Assembly (NCBI GenBank): GCA_027364935.1
Contig: DAHXOK010000006.1
Span: 10,448 to 55,522, forward strand
Length of the DNA stretch: 45,075 bases
Reading direction: 5' to 3'
Origin: Vulcanimicrobiota bacterium
Lineage (GTDB): Bacteria > Vulcanimicrobiota > Vulcanimicrobiia > Vulcanimicrobiales > Vulcanimicrobiaceae
Position 1 is the first letter of the stretch. Each line of letters opens with the position of its first letter. Below the pieces are notes generated by a model. It saw only the letters and a list, made by a program, of their open reading frames with translations, did not search any database and was not told the DNA's origin. Positions 1-8,549 of the stretch are shown piece by piece. A program made the translations under genes and the position numbers.

Positions 1-807
1 GCGCGCGACGAGATCCGCCTCGCCGCGCAGCGAGTAGGTGAGCAGTGGAAGCGATCCGCGCAGCTCGTAGGCCCAACGCGCGCCGTACGCGTCGTCGGCG
101 TTGAGCGCTGCGGCGCTCGCCAAGGCGAAGAGGCGACGCTTCGCCTCCGCGTACGCTTCCTGCGTGCCGTGAAAGTCGAGGTGATCGCGCGTCACGTTGG
201 TGAGAACGCCGCACGCGAATCGCACGTCTTCGACGCGCTCGAGCGCGAGCGCGTGGCTGCTGACCTCCATGGCGATCGCGCGCGCGCCGGCATCTCCCAT
301 CTCGGCGAGCACCGCGTGCAGCTCCTGGGGAAACGGCGTCGTGTGCGCGAGCGGCCAAGAGCGCTCGCGCAAGTCGGCGCCGATCGTTCCGACGACCCCG
401 CACGGCATGCCCGCTGCGTTCGCGATCGCCGCGAGCATGCGGGTCGTCGTCGTCTTTCCGTTGGTTCCCGTAACGCCAACGACCGCGAGCCTCTGCGACG
501 GATCGCCGTAGAACGCGGCCGCGATCGCCGAGAGCGCGCGACGCGTGCTCTCGACGCGAACGACGGCGTGCGGCGGCATCCGCAGTTCGCCTTCCACCAC
601 GACGGCGGCGGCGCCCGCGTTAATTGCTTGGGGAATGAAGTCGTGTCCGTCAACATGCTCGCCGCGCAGCGCGACGAAGAGCGCGCCCGGACGAACGAGT
701 CGGGAATCGACGACGACCGCGTCGACGCGCGTCTGCGGGTCCCCGGTGAGCGTTGCGCGCGGAAGGCGCTGCAGCAGTGTCGCGAGCGCGACGCTCCTGC
801 CCGGCAT
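1..807 (-). CDS. murE: UDP-N-acetylmuramoyl-tripeptide synthetase MurE (3' end cut by window)
   Basis: Cytoplasmic Mur ligase that adds the third amino acid of the peptidoglycan stem peptide to UDP-MurNAc-L-Ala-D-Glu using ATP. I translated the minus strand from ATG at 807; 269 codons are open to the window edge, so the C-terminal part is missing. The N-terminal uridine-binding part (VDSRxVxPGxLFVA, about residues 32-46) is followed by the Mur-ligase P-loop GVTGTNGKTT at 111-120, then the AMEVSSHAL and LTNVTRDHLDFHGT motifs. The ATG lies 2 bp after the ftsI stop. An in-frame GTG at 813, overlapping that stop as GTGA, is an alternative start. The residue deciding diaminopimelate versus lysine lies in the missing part. 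Last visible gene of the dcw cluster. Confidence 0.95.
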   Translation of the reverse strand, partial: MPGRSVALATLLQRLPRATLTGDPQTRVDAVVVDSRLVRPGALFVALRGEHVDGHDFIPQAINAGAAAVVVEGELRMPPHAVVRVESTRRALSAIAAAFYGDPSQRLAVVGVTGTNGKTTTTRMLAAIANAAGMPCGVVGTIGADLRERSWPLAHTTPFPQELHAVLAEMGDAGARAIAMEVSSHALALERVEDVRFACGVLTNVTRDHLDFHGTQEAYAEAKRRLFALASAAALNADDAYGARWAYELRGSLPLLTYSLRGEADLVAR

Positions 808-809
808 GC

Positions 810-2549
810 TCACGGTCGCGCGAGCGTTGAAGGCGCCGGCGCGATCCCGTCACGCAGCATGGCTGCGCGGGCGATGCGCACGAAGACCGGCGCCGCCACC
901 ACGCTGCCGTAGTACGAACCTTGCGGTCTGTCGACTTTGACGAAGATGACGTAACGCGGATGGTCGTAAGGAATCATGCCGATGAACGAGGCCGAGTACG
1001 CTCCCGGTTCGTACGTGCCGTTCTCGACGATCTGCGCGGTTCCGGTCTTGCCGGCCGTCGCGTAGCCGGGAATCTGCGCCGATGGGTCGCCCGTCCCGTG
1101 CAGCACCACTTGCCGCAAGAAGGCCCGCAGCTCCGCCGCAACCTCCGGTGAGAAGACCCGGCGCACCACCTGCGGCTCGAACCGCCGCACCACGCCTCCC
1201 CCGCCGTTCACGTACGCCCGCACTAAGAGCGGCCGCATCAACTCCCCGCCGTTGGCAATCGCGCAGTAGTACCGCGTTAGCGCCAGCGGCGTCACCGCCA
1301 CCCCCTGGCCGAACGACATCGTCGCCAGCGACGGCGCACTCCACTGCGCGGGCGGCGGAACGATTCCCGGGTTCTCGCCCGCCAAGCCGACGCCGGTAGG
1401 CTGCCCGAAACCCGCTCGCTGCTCCATAGCGTAAAACGTATCTGCCCCGATCCTCATCCCCACTTCGGCTGCGCCGACGTTGTGCGAGTACTCCACGATC
1501 TGTTCGAGCGTCTCGCTCCCGCCTTGGTTGGGCATGAAGCCGTCCTCGGCGTTGTGGATCGTCCAGCCGCCTACCGCGATCTCGTCGTGTGCGGGAAAGC
1601 GAGACCGCAGCGTGACCTTTCCCGACGAGAGCGCCGCTGCCGCGGTCACGAGCTTGTAGGTCGAGCCGGGCTCGTACGCGTCCATCACCGCACGGTCGCG
1701 CTGGTCGCGCACGGGAAAGCGCTCCCAGTGGTTCGGATCGTAGTCCGGCACGTTCACCATCGCGAGCACCTCGCCGGTCCACGGATTCATGACGATTGCC
1801 GTTGCGTCGGCGGCGTGAAAGCGCTGCACTTGCTGCGTCAGCGCCTCCTGCGCGACGAACTGCAGGTACGAGTCGAGCGTCAGCTCGACCGAGAGCCCGT
1901 CCTTCGGCGCCTTTACGACGTCCTCTCGCGCCACCGGAATCGGCCGCCCCAAGTCGTCTTCCTGCACCAGCACTTTGCCGAAGACGCCGCGCAGAACGTC
2001 GTCGTACGCGTACTCGACGCCCGCGAGTCCATTCTCGTCGATGCCGACGTACCCGAGGACGGTCGAGGCAAGCCGCCCGACCGTGTCGATGCGTCTGCCC
2101 GTCACTTCCTGCTCGATGCCGACGCCCGGAAGATTGAGCCCCGCCACGCGCACAGCCGTCTCGTGCGGCACTTTGCGCGCGATGTAGACGAACTGCGCGC
2201 GTGGGTCGTGCAGCAACGCGAGCGTCTGCGTATCGAGCGGCCCGACGACGGCACTCAGACGCGCGATCGTCTGGGCGACGCCGCCCACGTCGTGCGGATC
2301 GACGTAAATCGATTCCGATGGCAACGAACGCACGAGCTCGCTTCCGTCGCGGTCTAAAATCGAACCGCGATGGCCGGCAATCGTGATCAGCCGCGTCCGC
2401 TGATTGAGCGCATCCCTCGCGTAGACGGGACCGCGCAAGACTTGCACGTCGTAAAGCCGCCAGACGAGATAGAGCCCGACGACGAAACAAAAATAGAAGA
2501 ACAGCTTTGCGCGCAGCGGTGCGACGCGGGAGAACGCTCTCTTATGCAT
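810..2549 (-). CDS. ftsI: Penicillin-binding protein FtsI/PBP2-type transpeptidase
   Basis: Septal peptidoglycan D,D-transpeptidase anchored in the inner membrane. The 579-residue protein has a short cytoplasmic N-terminus, one membrane segment at about 14-32, and a PBP dimerisation domain (RGSILDRDG near 61-69). The transpeptidase domain carries all three active-site motifs: STYK at 296-299 (nucleophile Ser296), SHN at 355-357 and KTG at 501-503. Length and order match FtsI (class B PBP). There is no clear PASTA repeat at the C-terminus. It sits between ftsL and murE, the usual dcw order, with 19 bp to ftsL and 2 bp to murE. The ATG start has only a weak ribosome-binding site, as expected for a coupled internal operon gene. 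Confidence 0.95.
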   Translation of the reverse strand: MHKRAFSRVAPLRAKLFFYFCFVVGLYLVWRLYDVQVLRGPVYARDALNQRTRLITIAGHRGSILDRDGSELVRSLPSESIYVDPHDVGGVAQTIARLSAVVGPLDTQTLALLHDPRAQFVYIARKVPHETAVRVAGLNLPGVGIEQEVTGRRIDTVGRLASTVLGYVGIDENGLAGVEYAYDDVLRGVFGKVLVQEDDLGRPIPVAREDVVKAPKDGLSVELTLDSYLQFVAQEALTQQVQRFHAADATAIVMNPWTGEVLAMVNVPDYDPNHWERFPVRDQRDRAVMDAYEPGSTYKLVTAAAALSSGKVTLRSRFPAHDEIAVGGWTIHNAEDGFMPNQGGSETLEQIVEYSHNVGAAEVGMRIGADTFYAMEQRAGFGQPTGVGLAGENPGIVPPPAQWSAPSLATMSFGQGVAVTPLALTRYYCAIANGGELMRPLLVRAYVNGGGGVVRRFEPQVVRRVFSPEVAAELRAFLRQVVLHGTGDPSAQIPGYATAGKTGTAQIVENGTYEPGAYSASFIGMIPYDHPRYVIFVKVDRPQGSYYGSVVAAPVFVRIARAAMLRDGIAPAPSTLARP

Positions 2550-2568
2550 CGCGCGACGCTTCTATCGC

Positions 2569-2973
2569 TTACCGCGACAGAAATGCCAGCGGATGGTTTT
2601 GCGCGGACGGGCTGGGAAGGAGACTGATGCGCAGAAACTGCGTCGGCTGCACCATGCCCAGGCGTGCGGCGACGGAGGCGAGGCGGTCGTCCGAGGTGAG
2701 CGACGCGATCTCGTCGTCGAAGCGCGCGTCCTGCATCTGCAAGTCGGTGCGCTGTAGGTGCGCCCGGTCCACGGCGTACGACAGCGCCGTGATGCTCGAC
2801 GTCAACCGCACGTACAGGAGAAGGATGGCCAAGGCCAGGGTCACGCCGAGCGTGATCCACGTGATCGCCGCGTACCGGCTGCGCTGATTTCGCACCATTC
2901 GACGTTGCGTCGCCGAGCGCGCGGTGCGCACGTTGCGAATGCGCGCGGGAGCCTCGAGTCGCAGTGCCGTCAT
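2569..2973 (-). CDS. ftsL: FtsL-like cell-division protein
   Basis: Small bitopic membrane protein of 134 residues. It has a basic cytoplasmic N-terminus rich in Arg, one hydrophobic span at about 35-55 and a periplasmic helical part (56-110) with the heptad-like pattern of FtsL/DivIC coiled coils. The proline-rich C-terminal tail is typical of the family. Sequence similarity alone would be weak. The call rests on size, topology and the position between rsmH and ftsI, where ftsL lies in most dcw clusters. It overlaps the rsmH stop as ATGA (4 nt), so translation is probably coupled. Its role would be to scaffold FtsB/FtsQ-type partners at the septum and help activate the FtsI-FtsW synthase. 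Confidence 0.8.
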   Translation of the reverse strand: MTALRLEAPARIRNVRTARSATQRRMVRNQRSRYAAITWITLGVTLALAILLLYVRLTSSITALSYAVDRAHLQRTDLQMQDARFDDEIASLTSDDRLASVAARLGMVQPTQFLRISLLPSPSAQNHPLAFLSR

Positions 2974-3854
2974 AACGCTCTGCGCTCCCCGGCGCGCAGC
3001 TTCGCGCTGCGAGCGCGCGGATTCTCCGCGACCTCTTCGCGCGACGGCGTCACCGGTTTCTTCGTGAGCACGTCGATGCGCTCGTCGCCGCGCAAGACGT
3101 GCTTGACGACGCGGTCTTCGAGCGATTGAAAGCTGATCGCGACGACGCGTCCTCCCACGCGGAGCGAATCGATCGCGGCGCTCAAGCCTTCGTGCAACGC
3201 ATCGAGCTCTTCGTTGACGGCGATGCGTAGCGCTTGGAAGATGCGCGTCGCCGGGTGAATGCGTTCGCGCCGGCCGGCTTTGTGCACGATGCCGGCGACG
3301 AGGCTGGCGAAGTCCGTCGTCGTCTTCGGCAGCGTACCCTCACGACGGCGGGCAACGATCGCGCGCGCGACGCGGCGCGCGGCTCGTTCCTCGCCGAAGT
3401 CGAAGAAGATGTCGGCCAGCTCGCGCTCGCTCGCGTGTGCGAGCACGTCGTACGCGCTTCGGCCAGCGTACTGATTCATCCGCATGTCGAGCGGAGCGTC
3501 CTTCACCATGGAAAAACCGCGGCGCGCATCGTCAAGCTGCATGGAAGAGACTCCCAAGTCGAAGAGCACGCCGTCCACCCGGGCGACGCCACACTGAGCG
3601 AGAATAGATGTAAGGTTGCGAAAGTTCGCGCGGACGAAATGGAGCGACGGATCGGGGATCGCTCGCGCGCGCTCCTGCGCCTGCGGATCCGCATCGAGTG
3701 CGATGAGCGTGCCGCCCCGCAAGCGCTCGAGAATCGAGCGGCTGTGACCGCCGCCGCCGAACGTCGCATCCACGTACGTGCCGTCCGGCCGGACGGCGAG
3801 ATAGGCGAGCACCGACGAGGCGAGCACGGGAACGTGGCGCAGCGGCTCGTCCAC
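2970..3854 (-). CDS. rsmH: 16S rRNA (cytosine1402-N4)-methyltransferase RsmH (MraW)
   Basis: S-adenosylmethionine-dependent methyltransferase that modifies C1402 of 16S rRNA in the decoding centre. The 294-residue length is typical for the family. Visible motifs are the N-terminal HVPVL segment, the SAM-binding loop VDATFGGGGHS (28-38), LDADPQAQERA, the FDLGVSSMQLDD motif, RRGFS, and RIFQALRIAVNEEL near residue 205. The start is GTG at 3854, 3 bp after the mraZ stop; the nearby ATG at 3858 is out of frame. It is the second gene of the dcw operon and overlaps ftsL by 4 nt. Confidence 0.96.
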   Translation of the reverse strand: MDEPLRHVPVLASSVLAYLAVRPDGTYVDATFGGGGHSRSILERLRGGTLIALDADPQAQERARAIPDPSLHFVRANFRNLTSILAQCGVARVDGVLFDLGVSSMQLDDARRGFSMVKDAPLDMRMNQYAGRSAYDVLAHASERELADIFFDFGEERAARRVARAIVARRREGTLPKTTTDFASLVAGIVHKAGRRERIHPATRIFQALRIAVNEELDALHEGLSAAIDSLRVGGRVVAISFQSLEDRVVKHVLRGDERIDVLTKKPVTPSREEVAENPRARSAKLRAGERRAL

Positions 3855-3857
3855 GCA

Positions 3858-4298
3858 TCACGACAGCCCCAGCTCGCCGAAGAGGTCAAGGCTTGCGCCC
3901 TGCGGCTCGGCGTGCTCGGCAAAGCGCTCTTTCGCCCAGATTTCTACGCGCGTCAACGCGCCGACCGAGACGACCTCGCGATCGATCCCCGCATAGGCGC
4001 GCAGTGAAGCCGCAATCAGGATTCTACCCTGAGCGTCGCAGCCGACGTCCTCGCTGTGGGCGAAGATCGAGCGCACCATGCGGCGGAAGCCGTCGTCTTT
4101 GCGAGGCGCGGCTTCGAGCCGAGCGCAAAACTCCGCCCACACGTTGCTGGGGTAGAGGGCAAGACAGGGATCGGGACGGGCAATCGTCAGGACGAAGCCG
4201 GCGCCGAGACGCTCCCGGAAGCGCGCGGGCACGACGAGCCGGCCCTTCTCATCGAGAGCATGCTCCACCAGGCCAGACAGGCGCGGTGACTCGGGCAA
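3858..4298 (-). CDS. mraZ: Transcriptional regulator MraZ
   Basis: DNA-binding protein with two SpoVT-AbrB-like halves; in Escherichia coli and Mollicutes it binds the dcw promoter. The two repeats show as DEKGRLVVPARFRE near the N-terminus and DAQGRILIAASLR in the second half. I place the start at TTG 4298 because GGGAGG lies 4 nt upstream and because family members begin only a few residues before the first repeat, giving 146 residues. An in-frame GTG at 4319 would add 7 residues, but it sits inside the third operator repeat and would put the ribosome-binding site inside the gene. First gene of the minus-strand dcw operon and probably autoregulated through the upstream GTGG boxes. Confidence 0.93.
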   Translation of the reverse strand: MPESPRLSGLVEHALDEKGRLVVPARFRERLGAGFVLTIARPDPCLALYPSNVWAEFCARLEAAPRKDDGFRRMVRSIFAHSEDVGCDAQGRILIAASLRAYAGIDREVVSVGALTRVEIWAKERFAEHAEPQGASLDLFGELGLS

Positions 4299-4315
4299 CG
4301 ATCCTCCCTTTGCCT

Positions 4316-4339
4316 CCACGAGGCGCCACTTTCACCCAC
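4316..4339 (-). promoter_or_regulatory. Probable MraZ operator: three GTGG boxes at exact 10-bp spacing
   Basis: On the minus strand GTGG occurs at 4339-4336, 4329-4326 and 4319-4316, exactly one helical turn apart. The middle box reads AAAGTGGCG. Known MraZ sites are three TGGG-type repeats with 5-nt spacers (E. coli) or AAAGTG[TG] plus three bases, repeated three times (Mollicutes); both have 10-bp periodicity. The first box overlaps the -10 element and the others cover the transcription start, so binding should repress. Match to the family is by eye. Confidence 0.75.
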
Positions 4340-4366
4340 TATACGCACGTGGGCCGCCCTCCGCAA
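4338..4366 (-). promoter_or_regulatory. Sigma70-type promoter of the mraZ (dcw) operon
   Basis: On the minus strand TTGCGG (4366-4361) and TATAGT (4343-4338) are separated by exactly 17 bp, a good -35/-10 pair. The predicted transcription start near 4331 gives a leader of about 30 nt to the TTG start of mraZ. The MraZ boxes overlap the -10 element. Confidence 0.65.
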
Positions 4367-4422
4367 GGCCGGGCGAGCGTCGGGCCGTACAAGGCGGCCT
4401 CCACGGGGAAAACGAAGGGACG

Positions 4423-4899
4423 ATGCCGATGACGCGCCTCGCCTCGATTGCGTCTACCTTATGTCTGCTCTACGGCTGCAGCGGCGGTGGCTACATGCCC
4501 TACGCCCCCCATGCCTTGAGCTCGCTCGAGATCCACTCGCTCGTCGCGCAAGCCTCGGCGGAGCACGCTCTGCCACCGGGTCTGCTCACCGCCGTCCTTA
4601 TGGCCGAGTCCGGCGGCGACCCGTCGGCAATCTCCGTCGCAGGCGCCGAGGGGCTGATGCAACTCATGCCCGGAACGGCCGCGAGCTGCGGAATCGATCC
4701 CTTCGAGCCGGTCTCCAACGTCGATTGCGGCAGCGCGTACCTGAAAGCGCTTTTGACGCGCTACCGCGGGAACGTCACCCTCGCGGTCGCCGCATACAAC
4801 GCCGGGCCCGGGGCCGTCGACGCCTATCACGGCGTTCCACCGTATGCGGAGACGCGCGCGTACGTGGAGCGCGTTCTCTCGACATACCGGAGTTACTAG
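4423..4899 (+). CDS. Lytic transglycosylase (SLT domain), probable lipoprotein
   Basis: Peptidoglycan lytic transglycosylase of the SLT/goose-lysozyme-like fold, cleaving MurNAc-GlcNAc bonds with formation of 1,6-anhydro ends. In 158 residues it has a hydrophobic signal ending LLYGC (Cys19, an imperfect lipobox), the catalytic Glu62 in AES, GLMQLMPGTA at 77-86 and AYNAGPGAV at 124-132, the diagnostic SLT motifs. It is essentially a single catalytic domain. A second ATG at 4429 would shorten it by two residues. It diverges from mraZ and is followed 25 bp later by an LptF-type permease, so it may be co-transcribed with the LPS-export genes. Confidence 0.92.
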   Translation: MPMTRLASIASTLCLLYGCSGGGYMPYAPHALSSLEIHSLVAQASAEHALPPGLLTAVLMAESGGDPSAISVAGAEGLMQLMPGTAASCGIDPFEPVSNVDCGSAYLKALLTRYRGNVTLAVAAYNAGPGAVDAYHGVPPYAETRAYVERVLSTYRSY

Positions 4900-4924
4900 C
4901 GAGCCCGAGGGGCTCGCGTGCCAC

Positions 4925-6079
4925 ATGGCGACGCTGACGTTGCGCCGGTTCTTGCCCTACGCGCATTTTCGCGAGCACGCACTTCCCATTCTCGACGCAT
5001 ACTTGTTACGCGAGATGGTGTGGCCGTTTCTCGGCGGGTTCTTCGCGTTTTTCATTTTTTGGGCGCTCAACATCTTCATTCTCTCGGCTGATTACATCGT
5101 CAACGAGCACGCGCCGTTCTTCCTCGTGGTACGCTTCGTCGTACTGCGCGTTCCGCAATCGATTCCGATGGCGTTCCCGTTTGCGGCGCTCGTCGCGTCG
5201 CTGCTCGCCGTCGGGCGTCTGATGGGCGACAACGAGATCACGGCCATGCGCACGTCGGGCATCCACATCCTGCGCATCGCAGCGACGCCGCTGGCGTTCG
5301 GCTTCGCGATGTTCTTGCTCGCGTACGCCATGAACGAGTGGGTTGCGCCCGCATCGGTCGATCTCTCCACGCGCACGTTCTATCAAATGGTCTATCATAC
5401 GGACGCGCTGCCGTTCGAGACCCAGTTCTTCCGCAGAGACGCCGATACGGGAAACACGTTCTTCGTGACGCAGGTCTCACCAGACGCAAAGACGATGTAC
5501 GGCGTGCAGATCTTCAAGCCGGCGCGCGACGGACCGTGGAACGAAACGCTGCAGGCGCGTAGCGCGGTGGTCAAGGGCAGCACGCTCGTGCTCAAGGACG
5601 TCATCGACACGCGGTTCAACGCACAAGGATACGTCGTCGGGCAGCAGCACGTGAGCTCGGTCTCGATCGGCCTTCCGCTGCAAGAGACGGCAGCACAGTT
5701 TTTGAGCTCCTCCGGCACCGACCCGTGGACGATGAGCAGCAAACAGCTCGCGCTCCAAGTGCGCTCCCTGCAGGAGCAAGGCATCGGCGGCACGGCGCTG
5801 GGAAACTTGCAGATCACGCTCGCAAACAAGCTCGCTTGGCCCTTCGCGTGCTTCATCGCCGTGCTCATCTCGCTGCCGCTCGCGATTCGCTTCGGCCGCC
5901 GCGGCAGAATGCTCGGCATCGCGCTCTCCATCATCGCCTTCTTCGTCTACTTCGTGTTGACGTCGACCGCGTCGGCATTCGGACGGAACGGTGCGATGAA
6001 TCCGTACCTCGCTGCATGGCTGCCGAACGTCGTCATGGGACTCGCGGGTGGAGCGTTGCTCTGGCTCGAAGAACGTTAA
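4925..6079 (+). CDS. LptF/LptG-family permease (YjgP/YjgQ)
   Basis: Inner-membrane permease subunit of the ABC exporter that extracts lipopolysaccharide and passes it to the LptC/LptA bridge. From ATG 4925 it has 384 residues. It shows the family layout: three membrane segments in the first third (AYLLREMVWPFLGGFFAFF near the start), a periplasmic jellyroll domain (about 130-270), then three C-terminal segments including PFACFIAVLISLPLAIRFGR. A longer frame upstream reads through the SLT gene end and is rejected because the family begins at this methionine. Only one such permease is visible here; LptB is not in the window. It lies 7 bp before the LptD-like gene. Confidence 0.9.
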   Translation: MATLTLRRFLPYAHFREHALPILDAYLLREMVWPFLGGFFAFFIFWALNIFILSADYIVNEHAPFFLVVRFVVLRVPQSIPMAFPFAALVASLLAVGRLMGDNEITAMRTSGIHILRIAATPLAFGFAMFLLAYAMNEWVAPASVDLSTRTFYQMVYHTDALPFETQFFRRDADTGNTFFVTQVSPDAKTMYGVQIFKPARDGPWNETLQARSAVVKGSTLVLKDVIDTRFNAQGYVVGQQHVSSVSIGLPLQETAAQFLSSSGTDPWTMSSKQLALQVRSLQEQGIGGTALGNLQITLANKLAWPFACFIAVLISLPLAIRFGRRGRMLGIALSIIAFFVYFVLTSTASAFGRNGAMNPYLAAWLPNVVMGLAGGALLWLEER

Positions 6080-6086
6080 TCCCCAC

Positions 6087-8549
6087 GTGCGTGCACCGCG
6101 CAATCGTCCAGCACTCGCTGCAGCCGCATGCTTGTATGCGATCCTCAGCGGGAACCTTGCCGCCGCCGTAGCCGCGGCGCAGAGCTCCTCGCTCGAGGAT
6201 CAGCGCGCGATCGCGCTGCTCAACGGCGTGCCCTGCGCGGCCGACGCGGCGCGCATGCGGCGCACCGTTGCCCAAGCGCAGGCGTCGGGGGCGCCGTCAC
6301 CGACGCCCACTCCCGTACAAGCGCCGTACTTACCGCACGCGACGAACGGCACGCTTCAGTTCTTCCAAACGCCTCGGCCGAACGGATCGGCGAGTCCGTC
6401 GCCGCCGCCGCTGCCCGTTGCGGTGACGCCGACCCCGGCAACGGGACCGGTCTTCTTGCAGCGCGGCGGGGTTACGCCGCCGCCGATCACGCCTGCGGGG
6501 CAGGGCCGCGCGGGACCGACGCCGCAGCCGACCGGCGTCCCGACGCTCGCGCCGGGATACGTCGCCATCATCGCCGACCGCGTCACCGGCAATACGCGGC
6601 CCGGGCAGCCCGGTGACGCCGTTGGGAACGTTCACATCTACTACGGCCAGGACGAGATCGTCGGCGAGCGCGCGCATTACGACGGCGACCGCACCGTCAC
6701 GATCAGCGGACATCCGTTCATCGTCGACCAGGCGCACGACTCGATCCTGAACGCAAACGAGATCTCCTTCGACACGATTGCCCAGACCGCCAAGCTCGTG
6801 CGCGGCAACGGCGAGAGCTCGCAGGGCGTCGAACGGGGGCTCATCCACTACCGCGCTACGGATTTTCACACCGATGCGAACGGCACCGGGCACGGGCTGC
6901 ATCCCTTCGTCACGACCTGCGAGAACGCGCGCAGCGGCTATCACATCACCGGCCGCAACATAGACGTGATTCCCGGGGATCGCATCGTGATCTACAGCGC
7001 GATTCTTTGGCTCGGAGCCGCCGCGGTATTCTTCCTGCCGAAGGTCGTCATTCCGCTGCGCCAGGTCGAAGATCAGCGCGTGCGCCCGCAGTACTTCCCC
7101 AACGTCGGATACGACGCGTACGAGGGCTATTGGGTTCAGACGAAACTCGGCTTCGGCCGCAACCGCTACTACTACGGATATTACCAAATAAACTACTACA
7201 CGAAGGTCGGGCTCGGGCTCGGCTACGTCGCCTTCTTCGCACGTCGCAACGGCCGCCGGACCGGCAGCGTGAACATCTACCGCATTCACGATCGGCGCGT
7301 CGACCAGACGCAGTTGAACATTCAGGCGCAAGAAACCGAAAACTACTCGCCGACGCTGCGCTCGAATCTCAACTATTCGTATCAGTCGAACTACGGGCCG
7401 TTGACGAACCTTCCGGCCAACACCGCGTTGACGTTCGACCTCGCCCATCAAACGCAGAAGGACTCGCAGAACTACACGTTCACGCACACGGCGGTCGGCA
7501 CGCAGTCCCAGTCGAACGACGTGAGCTTCGCCGACACGATCCAGTTCTCGCCGACGCTGAGCGAAGCGCTCAACTTCAGCTTGACCAACAGCTCGTCGAA
7601 CTACGGCGGGTTCTCCTCTTCGAACGCGTCGGCGTCACTCGACTCGGTGCTGCACTGGAGTACGAAGGGCGCGGACTATCAGCTCACGTGGGACCGGTCG
7701 TACTCGCGCGTTCCCTACGGCGACAACGAGCTTCCCCAACTCCAGATACGGCCGTACGCGTTCTTCCCGCACTTCATCTTCCCGGTCTCCGCGCAGTTTA
7801 CGATCGGCCAGTACAGCGAGCCGTCGAACGCGTTCCACTCGCAACGCGCCGACCTGGCCTTCGTTCTCGGGCCGGCGATCTACCGCGTCTTCGGGAGCGA
7901 TTTCCAGGCGACGGTCGACGTCAATCAGTACGCATACGGTACGGGCGATCTCAAGGCGTCGATCACCCAGCTGATGTCGCTCACGACGCCGGTCACGAAT
8001 CACGTCGTCAACATGATCACGTACAACGAATCGAACTACAACGGCCCACCCGCGGTGCCGTTTCAGTACCTCGATCAGCTTCCGACGCAGAACGCGAAGG
8101 GCGCGCAAGACTTGCTACGCTTCTTCAACGGGTCGGTCTACAATCTCTCACTCGGGTTCTCGACGCTCTTCAACGCGAGAGCGCAGCCGGTCAGCTATCA
8201 ATTCCAACTCAGCCCCTCTTCGAACTCGGTGCTCTTGCTGGGCGGCGCATTCATTCCCGGACCGGGACTCGGCTTCCAGCAGACCAACGTGCAGTTCTCG
8301 ACGCCCTTCGGCCCCAACACGCAGCTTGAGTTCGCGGGCAACGTGAATTGGGATTTGCACCGCCGCATCAGCGATAAGATCGTCTACCTCACGAAGACGA
8401 TCGGCCAATGCTATCAGATCCAGGTGCTCTACAACCAGGATTCCAAGCTCGTCAACGTCTCGTTGAGCTTGCTCGCGTTCCCGTCGCACGCGGCCGGCTT
8501 CGGCCTCGGTCAGGGCGGCGCGATCATTCCGAGCAACTTTAACTTCTAA
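6087..8549 (+). CDS. LptD/OstA-like outer-membrane LPS-assembly protein
   Basis: Probable outer-membrane translocon that inserts LPS into the outer leaflet. From GTG 6087 it has 820 residues. A signal peptide (about 1-31, ending AAVAAA) is followed by a low-complexity Pro/Thr-rich linker (about 60-150, with PSPTPTPV), then an OstA/LptA-type beta domain (about 150-270; GDAVGNVHIYY, ANEISFDTIAQTAKL). The rest is a long barrel-like region of alternating polar and aromatic residues (many Tyr, Asn, Ser). The Pro-rich insert and weak conservation of the barrel are unlike proteobacterial LptD. The start is uncertain: no strong ribosome-binding site is seen, and an upstream in-frame GTG at 6048 lies inside lptF. 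Follows the LptF-type gene by 7 bp. Confidence 0.8.
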   Translation: MRAPRNRPALAAAACLYAILSGNLAAAVAAAQSSSLEDQRAIALLNGVPCAADAARMRRTVAQAQASGAPSPTPTPVQAPYLPHATNGTLQFFQTPRPNGSASPSPPPLPVAVTPTPATGPVFLQRGGVTPPPITPAGQGRAGPTPQPTGVPTLAPGYVAIIADRVTGNTRPGQPGDAVGNVHIYYGQDEIVGERAHYDGDRTVTISGHPFIVDQAHDSILNANEISFDTIAQTAKLVRGNGESSQGVERGLIHYRATDFHTDANGTGHGLHPFVTTCENARSGYHITGRNIDVIPGDRIVIYSAILWLGAAAVFFLPKVVIPLRQVEDQRVRPQYFPNVGYDAYEGYWVQTKLGFGRNRYYYGYYQINYYTKVGLGLGYVAFFARRNGRRTGSVNIYRIHDRRVDQTQLNIQAQETENYSPTLRSNLNYSYQSNYGPLTNLPANTALTFDLAHQTQKDSQNYTFTHTAVGTQSQSNDVSFADTIQFSPTLSEALNFSLTNSSSNYGGFSSSNASASLDSVLHWSTKGADYQLTWDRSYSRVPYGDNELPQLQIRPYAFFPHFIFPVSAQFTIGQYSEPSNAFHSQRADLAFVLGPAIYRVFGSDFQATVDVNQYAYGTGDLKASITQLMSLTTPVTNHVVNMITYNESNYNGPPAVPFQYLDQLPTQNAKGAQDLLRFFNGSVYNLSLGFSTLFNARAQPVSYQFQLSPSSNSVLLLGGAFIPGPGLGFQQTNVQFSTPFGPNTQLEFAGNVNWDLHRRISDKIVYLTKTIGQCYQIQVLYNQDSKLVNVSLSLLAFPSHAAGFGLGQGGAIIPSNFNF

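Noticed and set aside
169-912. Long plus-strand reading frames across the dcw region
   Set aside because: They are antisense shadows of murE and ftsI: Arg-rich, low-complexity translations typical of GC-rich opposite frames, while the minus strand encodes intact conserved proteins.
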